A stretch of 44,875 nucleotides of DNA from Micractinium sp. NFX-FRZ (lineage: Eukaryota; Chlorophyta; Trebouxiophyceae; Chlorellales; Chlorellaceae), in contig JAPTJF010000491.1 of NCBI GenBank assembly GCA_029339195.1, forward strand, positions 1 to 44,875, given 5' to 3'. Below are positions 22,165 to 33,412 of the stretch, in pieces. Below the pieces are notes generated by a model. It had not been told where the DNA came from and searched no databases. It saw only the letters and a program-made list of their open reading frames with translations. Position 1 is the stretch's first letter. Every line of letters starts with the position of its first letter. The translations under genes and the position numbers were made by a program.

Positions 22165-23881
22165 GCAAGTCCAGGCAGCAGGCTGTGCAAGTCCAGGCAG
22201 CAGGGGTGCTCCGACTGCCGTCTTCCCACCCACTTGTCCTGGCCCCGCCCTCTTGTACTGCCGCCCACCCTCTTGTACTGCAGGGCGGACCCAGATGTGC
22301 TGTGGCTGCACTACGAGGACTTGCACGAGGACCGGGCAGCGGGGGTGAAGCTCATTGCCGAGTTCCTGGGGCTGGGGGCAGAGGACGCAGGTAAGACGCG
22401 CAGCAGGCATGCTGTGCTGTGCTGTGCCCAGCGCCGCGGTGCGCTGTGCTGGGCGGCTCCATGCCACGCTGCTGGGGGAAGGGGCAGGCGCCGCAGGCGG
22501 CAGGGCTGCACGGTGTCTTGCGTGCTGGGCTCTGTGATGTGCCGGGCCGGGCTGTGCGGTCCACTTTGGGGGCTGGCTTTGGCTGCCAGCCCTCTGCACC
22601 TGGGTGGGCCCTTATGTCGAATCAACAATCGAACTCACACCCTGCTGCCCCCCTGCTAAACCAACAGCCAAACCCACAATGTGTGGCCCCCGCAGAGCTG
22701 CAAGCGATTGCCGTGGAGCAGAGCAGCATCGAGTTCATGAAGGCCCACCCCACCAAGTGAGTGAGTGAGGGAGGGAGCCCCTTGGTCTATTGAGGGGGGC
22801 CATCCTAGCCTAGCAGCCACAGCACGTGCCACCCCCAAGGGCTTAAGCTGCAGAGTTGAGGGGATTGCGTGCTTCAACATTGACAGGCTGGACGCTTGCG
22901 GCCCCACAGTGGCCAGCCGACAGGGTTTGCCCCCTCCAGTGCACACCAGTCGTGCCACTGCCGTGGCGCCCCCTCAAGCCTTTTCCATATGCTTTACCGG
23001 CAGCACAACAATGCGAGCAGGCAGGAGCTGCTCACTGCTGCAGGGCGTCGGGCAGCACCACGGCAGAAGGGGTGCCCTTCTCCTGCCTGCCCGCAGGTTT
23101 GACGAGCACCACTTCAAGCAGGCAATGAACGTGCACTCTGGGCGGCCGCACGACGCCGGCACCACATCCGGCAAGGTGCGTCAGGCATGCATGATGTGGC
23201 GGTGCTGTGGGTAGCAACCACCTGGTTTTGTTTTTGTGCGGCGAACATACGCGTGCGTAGACATATGGGCACGTAGCCGCCACAGGCAATACCGTGTGTG
23301 CACCTGCTTCCCCGGCACTCTGGAGCGGCCCCCTTGCCATTCCATCCTGCCACCACCTCCCTCCGCCAGGTGGCTGAGCATGTGCTGAGAGCCAGCCAGG
23401 ATTCTTCAAAGGGGCGGCTCACCTCAGACCTGCATGCTGTCCTCCTTGTTCTTCGACAGCTGAACTTCTTCTTTCTTACCCCTTCTTACCCCTTCTGTCT
23501 TACCTCTCCTTGCGCAGGTGCGTGAGGGTGTGCTGGGCGCCAACAAGAAGGAGCTGAGCCCGGAGCTGCAGGCGGCCCTCCAGCAGCGGTGGACCGACTA
23601 CATGCTGCCGCGAACAGGTGGGGCGGCAGGCGCGGAGGCAGGGGGTCGGCAGGCAGGGGCCCGGCAGGGGGGCCGGCGGGGGGCACCGCCCATCCCCACA
23701 TGGCCTCCACCCATTCCGCCTTCAAACCAGACCCCGCAATGAGCGCCCTTTCCCACACCGCACGCCTGCCAAATTCAAATGTGCCCCGCTCCGCGACCTT
23801 TTGTGCATTGCAGGGTACAAGACTTATGCCGAGTTCCGGCGGGGAATCAATAAGGAGCTGGGCCGCCCGTTCGCCTCGTGA
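19424..23881 (+). CDS. PAPS-dependent sulfotransferase (Sulfotransfer_1 fold)
   Basis: Transfers sulfate from PAPS to a hydroxyl or amino acceptor; the acceptor is unknown and the protein looks soluble. Thirteen exons: 19424-19514, 19606-19669, 19815-19830, 20045-20107, 20370-20511, 21120-21189, 21438-21522, 22005-22024, 22284-22390, 22696-22756, 23097-23175, 23518-23617, 23814-23881. All phases agree, giving 321 aa, a typical SULT length. The 5'-phosphosulfate loop SPAKCGTTW (49-57) straddles a 16-nt microexon. A catalytic-type His108 sits in AYKTHFWQP. The 3'-phosphate loop is IIYICRDPMEAGPSFFHF (R125, S133). VLWLHYEDL (about 189-197) matches the usual FLxYEDL strand. The C-terminal RKGxxGDWK signature of cytosolic SULTs is not evident; SGKVREGVLGANKKEL stands in its place, so acceptor or PAPS handling may differ. 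Confidence 0.9.
20740..21113. repeat. 89-bp pyrimidine-rich minisatellite, about four copies
   Basis: The marker CAATACCCCCC recurs at 20812, 20901, 20990 and 21078, i.e. periods of 89, 89 and 88 bp. The units are almost identical and made of CCTGCC and CCCGCC blocks, so the sense strand is nearly all pyrimidine. It fills most of the intron before exon 21120-21189, ending just upstream of that acceptor, where it may act as an oversized polypyrimidine tract. It is a tandem array rather than a spaced repeat, so not a CRISPR. Confidence 0.9.
22130..22163. repeat. (GCT)n trinucleotide microsatellite
   Basis: About eleven uninterrupted GCT/CTG triplets lie in the sulfotransferase intron between exons 22005-22024 and 22284-22390. 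A duplicated GTGCAAGTCCAGGCAGCAGG follows it (22163-22203). Confidence 0.85.
22163..22204. repeat. 20-bp direct repeat, two copies
   Basis: GTGCAAGTCCAGGCAGCAGG-like units are repeated back to back with a short CT spacer directly after the GCT run, inside the same intron. Confidence 0.7.
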
Positions 23882-24607
23882 TTGTGGCGGCACTCCTCCT
23901 CCTGCCGGGGCTGCCCCCTCACGCACACCCCTTTCTGAACGCCACTGTTGCCATCGCTGCCCCAATTACGTTGCTAATTTTGATGCTGTGCTGTCCTGCT
24001 CAATTGCCCTGCCCCCAGCTGTGTAAATCCTTCGTTTGGCAGCTCTGAGGGTGCCCTATGAGACTGAGCGCTGGCACATCCTAAACGTATGGTTAACAAG
24101 GGGATGCCAATAGGGTGTTGCCAACTTACAAGTCTCGTGGTGTATGGTGCCTGCGAGGCCGGTGGACAGGCATTGCGTCCAGTGCCACCGGCGAGCGGCA
24201 TGTGTCAAATCATGCAGGGGTTGAAGGGGGGCTGTAGAAAGCCACGACCCAAGAAGTGCTGGACCGCCAGCGGTGCTTTAAATGGACCGGCTGGCAAGTC
24301 AGGGGATAGAGAGTAGAGGCGCAGTGGGAGGGTGCAGTGCAAGTAGGAGATGACGGGCGGACGGCCGCTCAAAAACTCGGGCCGCCCAGCCCCAGCAGTC
24401 AGTTGCAGCGTGATGCACCGGCGGGGAAAGCAGGTGGCGCGGACTGGGCCCAGCCACGGCGCCAGTGCGTGACTAGCGTACGCCACTCGTATTTTTGGGA
24501 GCACAGGGGAGAGGGTGGGCGCTGGGACAGGTTCAGCGAGCTCGGCACTGGCGGCGTTGCCGCTGGCATGCAGCCGCTGCCAGCCGCCGCCGCCGCAGCC
24601 AGCTGCC
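23882..24607. other. convergent 3' region, sulfotransferase and PAT1
   Basis: 726 bp between the two stop codons. A TGTAA lies at 24022-24026, 141 nt past the sulfotransferase stop, and the reverse-strand equivalent lies at 24126-24130 for PAT1. Mature transcripts may therefore end within about 100 bp of each other. No exon-like sequence was seen. Confidence 0.5.
24022..24026 (+). terminator. candidate TGTAA poly(A) signal for the sulfotransferase
   Basis: Plus-strand TGTAA 141 nt after the stop codon, at a position typical for green-algal poly(A) signals. Confidence 0.5.
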
Positions 24608-27600
24608 TCAGACGCCCAGGTCGCGCAGCATGCCCCGCAGCGCCGAGGCCTGCTCGGGCGTGCAGTGCGGCACCAGCACGCGCACCAGGCTGATGGGCAT
24701 CAGCGCCTTCACCTCCACCGCCGCCTCCTTCTCCCCCATGTCCAGGGCGGCCTGGTGCGCCTCGTGCAGGGCGCTGACGTGGCGGTGCACCAGGTCGTAC
24801 AACCTCGGCAGCTGCGCGCGCCAGGAGGCAGCCGCCGCGGCCGCCTCCTCTGCCGGCACGGTGGCGGGCAGCAGGTCCAGCTCGGCGGCACGCTGGAGCA
24901 GGGCCATGAGGATGTCGGACAGCCAGGGGCGCTGGGTGTCGTGCGCATTGGCGCCTGCAGGAGGGGGGCGGGCAGGACGTGGCAGGCAAGTACGTGTGTG
25001 CAGCAGCAGCATGGGGGGTGGTGGGAGGGTGCAGTCGGCTGGCAGGGCCTGGGCCTAGCTGCTGTCGCCAGGCCGTGCATGCAGCCCCTTTCAACATCTA
25101 CTTGCCTGCCAGCCCGCCGTCAAAGCAACCCAGCCGAGCCCCACCTGGCGCATGCAGCGGAATGAGCACGAGCACCGCATTGGGCCGGGTTACTGCCGCT
25201 GGCAGCATGCCAGCCCACCCAAACACGCCACCCAAGGTACCAAGCAAAACGTTGTAATCTCACCTGGCGCAAAGAGCGGCATGAGCACCGCCTCCGGCTG
25301 GATCTCCAGCAGCGGCGTGCCGTCCAGGTCACCCGCCAGCATGGCAGCCAGGCAGTCTGCTGCCGCCTGGGGCGTGTGCAGGCGGCGCAGAACCTCGGCA
25401 GCCGCCGCTGCCACCGCCGAGGTGGCGGCAGTGTCCTCCACGCCGCCAGGCTTGCCGCCGCAGAAGAGCAGGCGCAGGCTGCGCAGCGCGGCCCACACGA
25501 CGCGCAGGTTGGGGCGCTGCGGCAGGGCCGGCAGCTCCTCCCCAGGCGCCACCAGCGCAGAGTGCCGTGGCGGGGCGGCCTCAGGGGCGGGGTACACCAC
25601 CCGCAGCGCGCGTGCCAGCAGCTTCTTCCCCTTTGTGAGCGCCATGAGGCGCAAGAACACTCCGTCGTTCATCTCGCCCCCGGCGGCAGCGGCAGCGCCG
25701 GGGGTGGGCGGCGCCACCACGGGGGTCTCAGGCAGGCGCAGCGAGGCGGCCAGCCCCTCCAGCAGCAGCGCGCGCCGCATGCGCAGCGCGCCCTCGTTCT
25801 CCACCGGACCTGCACCCAGGTGTAAGGGCAGGGCAATGCGCAGCACTGTGGGCAAGCGGAAGGAGATGGGCTGTGCCTGGTTCTGACACAAGTAGGTGGC
25901 CCGATGGGGGCTGCAGCGCTCAGGAACGAGCGTGCAGGCCTGCCAGCTCAGCTCGCCCCTCGATGAGCTGGCAGCCTCCTCGTGGTCCCCACTCCACCAG
26001 GCCCGTACCGGCTCTGAGCTCGCCTCCCAGCAAACCACTCCAAAACACACGCACCCAGGCTCGCCCTCCCTCTGCAGCCGCACCGATCTGCCCTGCCCCT
26101 CCAGCAAGATCTGCCCCTCCACCTCGGGATGTGCTGCTTCATGCGATGCCCCCGCGTGGCTCACCTCCCGCCGCCACAAAGATCTGGTCAATGTCCAGCA
26201 CATCCAGGATGAGGCACATGCAGTCCTCCACCATGATGCGGGCAGCCAGCATCGGCTCCTGCTCCAGAGGGCGGTGCGGCAGCGCGGTCCCCTCCCCCTC
26301 CCCCTGCACGTCGCCGCCGTCGCTGGCCTGGCCGTCCTGGCCGTCCTTCTTGCTGCTGCGCCGCAGGTCCTCGGGAGCAATGTCCATGAGGGGGCGTGGC
26401 CTGCAAGGCAGGGGACGTGTGTGTGTGAACGTGGGTAAAGGTGCGCAGGGCAGGAAGGTAGGAAAGGGTGGGGTGTGTGGCTGTGCAGCAGGGACCTGCC
26501 TGGCAGGACGAGGCCGCAGGGCATCCTGCCTGTGCAGTTCACCATCTGCAAGATTGGCGGAGGCCCGCTGGGCATGCCTTGGACATGAGCGTGCCTGTGC
26601 ATGGCCAGCACAGCACAACACGCACGCATTGCTGGGCCCGCCACCCCCAGGCGGCCTCACCTGCGAATGTTGGAGAAGGGCAGGCGGCCCAGGCCCTCCA
26701 CCTTCACAAAGGACACCTCGTCAGGCGCCATCTTCTCCGTGGGTGCCAGCTCACGCACTGCAGGCGGGGGGCAGGCGGGGCGGGCAGGTGGGCAACGGCA
26801 AATGTGAGGGGCCAAGATGAGGCGCAGTGGACAGCGGCTTGGGGGACGTGGTGCGGAGCACGGAGGCATGCAGATGCAGCCACGCTTACTACTCGTTTGC
26901 TCGCAAATCGCACCCCACGGAGAAGTCCCCTTGCCCTCACCCAGAAGTCCCTTGCTCTCCAGCAACCACGGAACATCCAGGCCTGCCTGTCCAACATACA
27001 ACCTGCCCCCCTCACCCGACTCTGGCGCAAAGAAGCGGCGGTTGCGCTTGGCGTAGTACTTGTACACAAAGGCCTGCAGGGAGGGAGCAGAGGGGGGGAG
27101 GGCGGTCACAGACACGTCAGGCTCACAGAGCAGTGGTGTGTTGAGTGTGTGTGTGTTTGGCGTGGGTAATCGGCGTTGGTAATTGTACACAAAGGCCTGA
27201 AGGGGCACGACCACCACCACCCAACCTTCAACCCACTGTGTCTGTTCACAACCCCGTTGTAAGTTGCAATCAAAGCCTCACCTGGTAGTAGTAGTCCTCC
27301 AGGTAGGGGGACCCCTGATGAAGCCCCCGCCACTGCAAGGCAGGCAGGCAGGCAGGCGGTGAGCGACACGTCCTTGACCTTGGGTTCCTCCCGTAGCAGC
27401 GCACAGCACAACGGACCTCTGCCCCCGCCCGCAAAGCACCAGCATGTGCAGCAGATGGGAAGGTAGGGCCACAGGCATGGCAGCCCCCAACGCATGCGTG
27501 TGCTTGTGCGATGCCCTGCCAGCTCCTGCGCCCTGCCCACCTGCATATGCAGGATGTGCTCAATCTCCTCGTGGTCCATGTAGCGGGAATAGTAGCGCCG

Positions 27601-29723
27601 GCGCAGCTGCGGCCGACGGTATGACTCGTCGTGCCTGCAGACGGAAGGGTGCGGATGGGGGCCGAGCAGGGCAAGGAGGATGGATGGGACGGGTGCAGCC
27701 AGTGCGGGAAGGGCGGCCACCATGCCCAGCAGCCCAGGTGGACGGCGCATGTGCTGCATGCAAGGCAGACTCAGGGGGAATTGCCTGGCAAGAGCTTGGC
27801 AGAGCAACCTCCAAGCCGTTCCTCAGCCGCGTCCCCCGGCCACACCGCTGACAGCATGCCAGGCGCACCTGTCTGCCAGGTCTAGTGCACGCAGGCGCTG
27901 CGCCAGCGTGGCATGCTGCAGCTGCTGTGGTGGCGGCCGCTGCTGCTGCTGCATGCCGGGGGGGCCCATTGGCGGGCGGGGGCCCCAGGGGCCTGCCGGC
28001 CCCGGCCGCATGTGTGGCGGCGGCATGCCTGGCCGCATTTGTGGCGCATAGCCAGGCGGCGGGCGGGGGCCACCCATCATCATGTGCCCCTGAGGCGGCG
28101 GCCCCATCATGTGGTGCGGTGGCGGCATGCCTGGCGGCCCTGCAAACATCTCTGGGTGCTGCATCGGGATGGGCCGAGGCGGCGGCCGGCCGCCGTGCAT
28201 GGGCGGGAATGCGGCGCCGGGGCTGAAGTGCGGGGGCGGCGGTGGCGGGCCCTGCTGCATATGCGGCGGCGGCGGACCATACCCCGGCGGCGGGGGACCA
28301 TAGCCGGGCGGCGGCGGGCCGTAGCCGGGGGGCGGCATGCCATACCCTGGCGGCCCGTGCATGCCCTGAGGCCCAAACCCGTTGGTCTGCTGAGGCATCG
28401 GGCCGCCCATGTAGCCAGGCGGCGGCCCCTGCCATTCGTGCGGCTGCTGGTGCGGCATGCCTGCCGGCGCCTGCTGCTGCTGCGGGGGTGCCTGCTGCTG
28501 GCCGCTTGGCATGCCGCGTCCCAGCAGCTGCGCCTCCAGCTCCTGTGCCGTCAGGGCATGCTGCAGGTAGGCAGGTGCAAAGTGGGGGCAGGGGAGCGGT
28601 GGGTGCAGGGCACGAGACGACGCAGGATGGCGTGTTTTAGAACACAGCAGTTTTAACATCTTCCGAGCTCAGCAGCTCAGTTGCAACCCAATGCAGACCA
28701 CCTTCGGTAGACAACCACATGGCTCCCGGGCAGTGCACTCACCGGTCCCATGGAGCCGCCGCCTGGGAGCGAGGCCACCACAGGTGGGGCAGCACCCATG
28801 TGCATGATTGCAGGGTCACCCAGCGGCGACGGCTGCTGCTGCTGCTGCTGCTGCGCCTGCACCGCCTGCCCCAGCGGCGACGGCTGCTGCGCGGGCGGCG
28901 TGGAGCCGAACCCGCCAAAGGGGCTGCTGCTGGGGACGGAGCCAAAGGGTGAGCCGGGGGTGCCAGCTGCCAGTAGGCCTCCCAGCGCAATGCTGCCCAC
29001 CGCGGAGCGTGGCGGCGTGGGCTCCACACTGCCGCTGCCCATCCCAGTTGCCCCCAGGTCAAAGTCTTGGAAGAGCGAGCCGCCAGAGGGGGTGCTTCCA
29101 GAGGCACCGGCAGGAGTGCTGGCAGGGGCGCCTAGGCCCAGCAGGTCCAGCCCAGCACCCGCGTCGGCACGGTGCTTGCCGGCGGGGGTGCCACCCGCTG
29201 CCGACTCCTCCAGTGCGGCAGCAAACATGCTGGCATACGAGAGATCCTCTTCCTCTGCCAGCAACAGATCCGGGTCGGGCGGCTCCTCCTCGGGAGGCGC
29301 CTCCAGCCCCTCCTGCGGCAGGCAGCAAAAGAGGCAGAAGGGCAAGCGACCAGTCGGTGGCGGCCCACCAGCGGCGGGTGGCCGGGACCCGCCTTGGCAC
29401 CCCTGCTGCGCACGCCATCACCGCTCCGGCGTACCTCCAGGGCGCCCTCAAGCGAGTCATCAACAGCCCCCAGGTCGCCGAAGAAGCTGTAGGCGGAGGC
29501 GTCAAATGCCGGGGGCTGCAGGCGGAACAGGGGGTTATTGGGGGCTCAGCGAGCAGCGTGAATTGGTGCATGCTCCATAGCGGGCTGGGCAGGCGAGGAG
29601 CGGCCTGCACGGCACAGCAGCTAGACTCTGTTCAACTTTCGAGCCCCTCCTCCCTAGCCAGTGCATTCTACTCACCCTATCCCCCTCCAGAGTGGCCCCC
29701 ACGAATCCATCATCGCCAGCCAT
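24608..29723 (-). CDS. PAT1: PAT1 mRNA decapping activator (PATL1 homologue)
   Basis: Scaffold linking deadenylation to decapping in P-bodies (Lsm1-7, Dcp2, Dhh1 partners in other eukaryotes). Eleven exons (29676-29723, 29435-29515, 28743-29312, 27869-28560, 27541-27634, 27282-27332, 27016-27073, 26661-26757, 26165-26400, 25264-25809, 24608-24954) give 939 aa with matching phases. The N-terminus MAGDDGF leads to FDASAYSFFGDLG, the acidic Phe-rich start of plant PAT1. Residues about 44-450 are low-complexity Pro/Gly/Met/Gln with repeated GYGPPPPGYGPPPP, a condensation-prone segment. The core has HEEIEHILHMQWRGLHQG, YLEDYYYQAFVYKYYAK and LPFSNIRRPRPLMDI, diagnostic of plant-type PAT1. A helical C-terminal domain follows from about 565 with long Ala-rich insertions, ending ALRGMLRDLGV. 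It is divergent with the CWC21 gene. Confidence 0.93.
27186..27202 (-). repeat. duplicated fragment of a PAT1 exon start
   Basis: In the intron after exon 27016-27073 the minus strand repeats the start of that exon: GGCCTTTGTGTACAA occurs here and at 27060-27075, here also preceded by CTTCAG. It could encode AFVYNYQRR in place of AFVYKYYAK. It lies upstream of the real exon in transcript order, between exons 27282-27332 and 27016-27073, and looks like a decoy or relic duplicate. Confidence 0.55.
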
Positions 29724-30036
29724 AGCGGCAAAGTTTGGGATGATCGAGCAGTCAGGCGGGCAGCTGCCTTTGCGCTCACACCGCTGCCCGAAGCACAGAG
29801 TGGGATGCTGGACCCACTGGCGGATCGCTACACAAGGAATCAGGCCTGCGACACGCAGGCAGTGTCGTGGCGCTTTGCGTGGCATAGCAGCCCGATTGCT
29901 ATGCCCGTCTCTTCCTAGTGGCGCCAACCACCACGCCCTGCCGTCTGTGAATCAGCAGCAGCAGCGGGCGGATCGGCCACCCTTCATCACCTGCCGCCGG
30001 CGTTGCCCAGCGCGCCTGTGAGGCGCAACCGGCACC
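29724..30036. promoter_or_regulatory. bidirectional promoter region, PAT1 and CWC21
   Basis: Only 313 bp separate the start codons of two divergent genes of mRNA metabolism. Both promoters and both 5' UTRs must fit here, which suggests a shared core. No clear TATA box was found. Confidence 0.55.
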
Positions 30037-33000
30037 ATGTACAACGGTGAGCACGTAATGCAGTGGCCCAGCCCTGAAGAGCTAGACTTTGGCAGCCCTG
30101 CGACGCCGCTGCGCGCTGGGGTGCTGGCCCGGCCCTCTCGCAAGCCGAACGTGGCCTGGCAGTGTGCCAAAGGACCGCCCCGCTGCGCGCGACGCGCAGA
30201 AAGGGCTGCGGCCCACACTGCCACCGCTCACCGCCACCACCCCACTCTGCCGCCCCACTTGCCGCGTGGTCCCACCCTGCTGCTTTGCTGCTACTCACCC
30301 TTCACCCCCTCCTGCCGCCTCACCTCTCCTCAACCCTCAGGCATCGGCCTGCTGAGTGTGCGCGGCAGCGGCACCAGCGGCTATGTGCAGGGCAACAAGT
30401 TCAACCTGCGGGGCGGCGCACGCCAGGACTACCGGGACCGTGACGACGACAACGGGCCTGCGATGAAGAAGCCAAATGCGGACATCATGGAGCACAACCG
30501 CAAGCGGGAGGTGGAGCTGGCGGTGGAGACAATGCGGGCGCAGCTGGAGGACGACGAGTGAGCGGGGCGGGGGGCAAGGAGGGGGTGGTAGGGGCGGGCT
30601 GACTTGAGGCAAAGCTCAGCAACTGCCCTCTGCATGCACAACCATCTGTCATGTATTGAAGAGAGCTTACAGTCAGCAGGAACACTGGATCACGTCCCAC
30701 ACGCTGCTTGATGTTGAGGCAGAGGAGAAATGGGCACTAATCTAACCGAACCTAACTCATTTTCGCACACTGGCCTACAGGCTGCCGGTGGATGGATTGA
30801 GGAGCAGCTAGGGAACTAAACAACCAAAACACTGGCTCTCCCTGCAGGATGCCAGAGGATGAGATTGAGGAGAAGCTGAGCACATACCGTGCAGAGCTGC
30901 TGGCCAAGCACCAGGAGCAGAGCGCGACGGCAAAGGACAAGTGAGTGGGGGCTTGCGGGTGGACTCCAGGGGAGCAGCGTTATCATGACTACCGCCGATT
31001 TTGGGGCTGCATACACGGGCGGCTGCTGTGGCAGCTGGGCCAAGGCGGCTGTCACGTACACGCAATGCACGACACGCAGCAGCACGGGACATGGCACGAA
31101 TGGCCCATGCACAGCAGCGCTCCTTGCAAATGCCTGGGTCGTGACCCAGTGCCAGCGGGGTGCGGTGCACGTGGCTCAACTCCCGCCCGCTGCAGCCTGA
31201 CCAGCGCCTGCCTGCGCTCCTTGTGTGCTGCCCGGCCCGCCTGCCAACCCCTGCAGGTTTGCCCAGGAGACGCACGCCGTGGCTCAGCGCAAGCAGGAGC
31301 AGATGGAGCGGCTGCGGGGCGCCTTTGGGTTTGCTGAGGAGGTGAGCATGCGGGCTGTGGTGTAACGACCAGGGATGTGGGGTTTGTGGGGCACGGCGCC
31401 TTTGGGTGTGCTGCTGAGGTGCGTGGCGAGGGTGGGTGTGGTGTGGGTAGCGTGGGGCCTGGCGGTGGGCACTGTGCCCACACAGTGGGCACAGGCAGTG
31501 TGCGTGCTGAGGGTGGATGTGAAGCGTGGAGGTGTGCTGCGGTGGAGCAGGGTGTGGAGGAGGGGCTGAAGGATGGCAACCAGAATGGTGTGCAAAGTGC
31601 TTTGGTGCGCTGCAGGCGCACACCCTTCTGTGCAGCTCACCTCGTGCTAATCCACCCCCCCACCACCTCCCTTCCCCCTCTGCAGGTGAAGGAGGGCGAC
31701 GCCTTCAACCGCGAGCTGCAGGAGCAGAAGCGGCAGGAGCGCGTGGCAGAGCGGGAGGCCAAGGAGAAGGAGCGCAGGTGCTGCTGGTGTGGCGGGCGCT
31801 GCTGTGGTGCCCTGCTGTGGCACGGGGCTGCTGTTGGTTGTTGGGGCGGGCCCTGTGCCTGACTCTTTTGTGCGACTTGCTGCTGCCTCCTGCCGCTGAC
31901 CTGGCCCTCTGCTTCTCCTGCCATGGTGCACATGTGCTGGACAGCATGCAATGGCTGCTACCCCCCTCCAAGTCCGTCTCAGTTCACCTTGTCTAAGACA
32001 TCGGGTTGTGTCTCTTGCAGGAAGCGCGTGGAGAAGGCGAAGAAGGATGCCAAGAAGGCTGAGAAGAAGCGGAAGCGGGACGAGAAGAAGCGGAAGAAGG
32101 AGGAAGAGAAGGCGGCAAAGCGGGCGGAGAAGGAGCGCAAGGTGTGTGGGGGGAAGCTCTTGCGGTCATGCATCCCATCAATGTAGTGGGGTGTGCGAGT
32201 GTGGCTGGAGCTGTGGCTGTGAGCAGGCCGGCAGAGGGGACTTAACTGCCGCATCCGCTGCCAGTCGCTGTGCCCGGGTGCCTTCCGCTCTGCGCCTCAT
32301 ATCCTGCGCCACTGTCCCCTGCTGCCCGCGCTGTGCCCACCCTGCAGGCTGAGAAGAAGCGGTTTGATTCTGGGAAGGGGTACTACCGCGCCGAGGTGGA
32401 GGCTCCTGAGCGGTACCAGCCACCTGGCGCCAGCGATGAAGATCGGGAGGAGCCAAAGGCACAGGAGGGATCCAAGGGACCCAAGGCGGCAGCGCCGGCT
32501 CCGGCAGCAGAGGAGGCGCGCGGGCGCAGCCGCAGCAGGAGCAAGTCACCTTCGCCGCCGCGCCGCCGCGCCGCCAGCGGCAGCAGCAGCAGCCCCTCCC
32601 GCTCTTCGGGCAGCAGCGGCAGCAGCAGCAGCTCTGGCAGCGACAGCAGCCGCAGCAGGAGCCCGCCACGCAAGCGGCGGCAGGTTGCCTCCCCGCCCGC
32701 CAAGGCGGCGGCAGCAGCGGCCCCCGAGCCCTCGCCTCCCCGCCGTGCGCGCTCCCCCTCCCCACCACCAGCAGCAGCGCCAGCGGCGGCTGATGGGCGG
32801 CAGCAGCAGCGCAAGGATGAGGAGGAGAAGGGTGCAGCGGCGGCACCGGCAGCAGCGAGCAGGGGGCGGCGGGAGAGCCCGCCTCGCCGCCAGGCACGGG
32901 AGGACAGCCGGGAGCGGCGGCGCTCGCCACCTCGCCGCCGCAGCCCATCGCCGCCACGCAGGCGGGCGAGCCCCGGGAGGTATGGCAGGCGGCCCAGCCC

Positions 33001-33412
33001 GCCGGCGCGCCGCCGCAGCCGCTCCCCGCCTGCCCGTCGTCCCAGCCCTGAGCGCCGTCGCTCGCCGCCTGGCCGGCGGCCCAGCCCGCCGCGCCGCCGC
33101 AGCCGCTCCCCGCCCCGCCGCCGCAGCGCCTCGCCCCCGCGCCGCGCGCGGGACGACAGCCGCGAGCGCCGCCGGCGCAGCCCCTCTCCGCCGCCGCGGC
33201 GCGGGCGCAGCGGCAGCCGTGAGCGTGGCCGCCGCGGCAGCAGCCCTGCACCCCGCAAGGGCCGCTCCCCCTCCCGCTCCTCTTCTGGCACCTCCCGCAG
33301 CAGCGGCTCCAGCAGCAGCAGGAGCAGTGGCAGCAGCAGCACCGGCGGCAGCAGCAAGAGCAGCGGGTCGAGCGACAGCAAGTCGAGCGGCAGCAGCGGC
33401 CGTTCGCGCTGA
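30037..33412 (+). CDS. CWC21: CWC21/SRRM2-type spliceosome protein with long RS domain
   Basis: A spliceosome component of the cwf21 family (yeast Cwc21, human SRRM2), which sits near the catalytic centre next to Prp8 and Snu114. Seven exons: 30037-30046, 30341-30557, 30848-30940, 31257-31341, 31686-31777, 32021-32141, 32348-33412; phases agree and give 560 aa. The first coding exon is only 10 nt and encodes MYN; spliced, the N-terminus reads MYNGIGLLSVRGSGTSGYVQ, the family's hallmark. A cwf21 helical hairpin follows (MEHNRKREVELAVETMRAQL, then PEDEIEEKLSTYRAELLAKH). After it come a Lys/Glu/Arg coiled coil and an RS/RP tail of about 300 residues rich in RSPP, RRRSP and SSS. That tail is much longer than in yeast and resembles metazoan SRRM2. 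The symbol follows the yeast member. Confidence 0.92.

Noticed and set aside
25190..26644. A single 484-codon minus-strand open frame
   Set aside because: Only its last part is real (PAT1 exon 25264-25809); the upstream part reads through introns in the wrong phase.
27913..28656. Long plus-strand frames opposite the PAT1 proline-rich exon
   Set aside because: Mirror image of the Pro/Gly/Gln codon repeats; no independent coding evidence.
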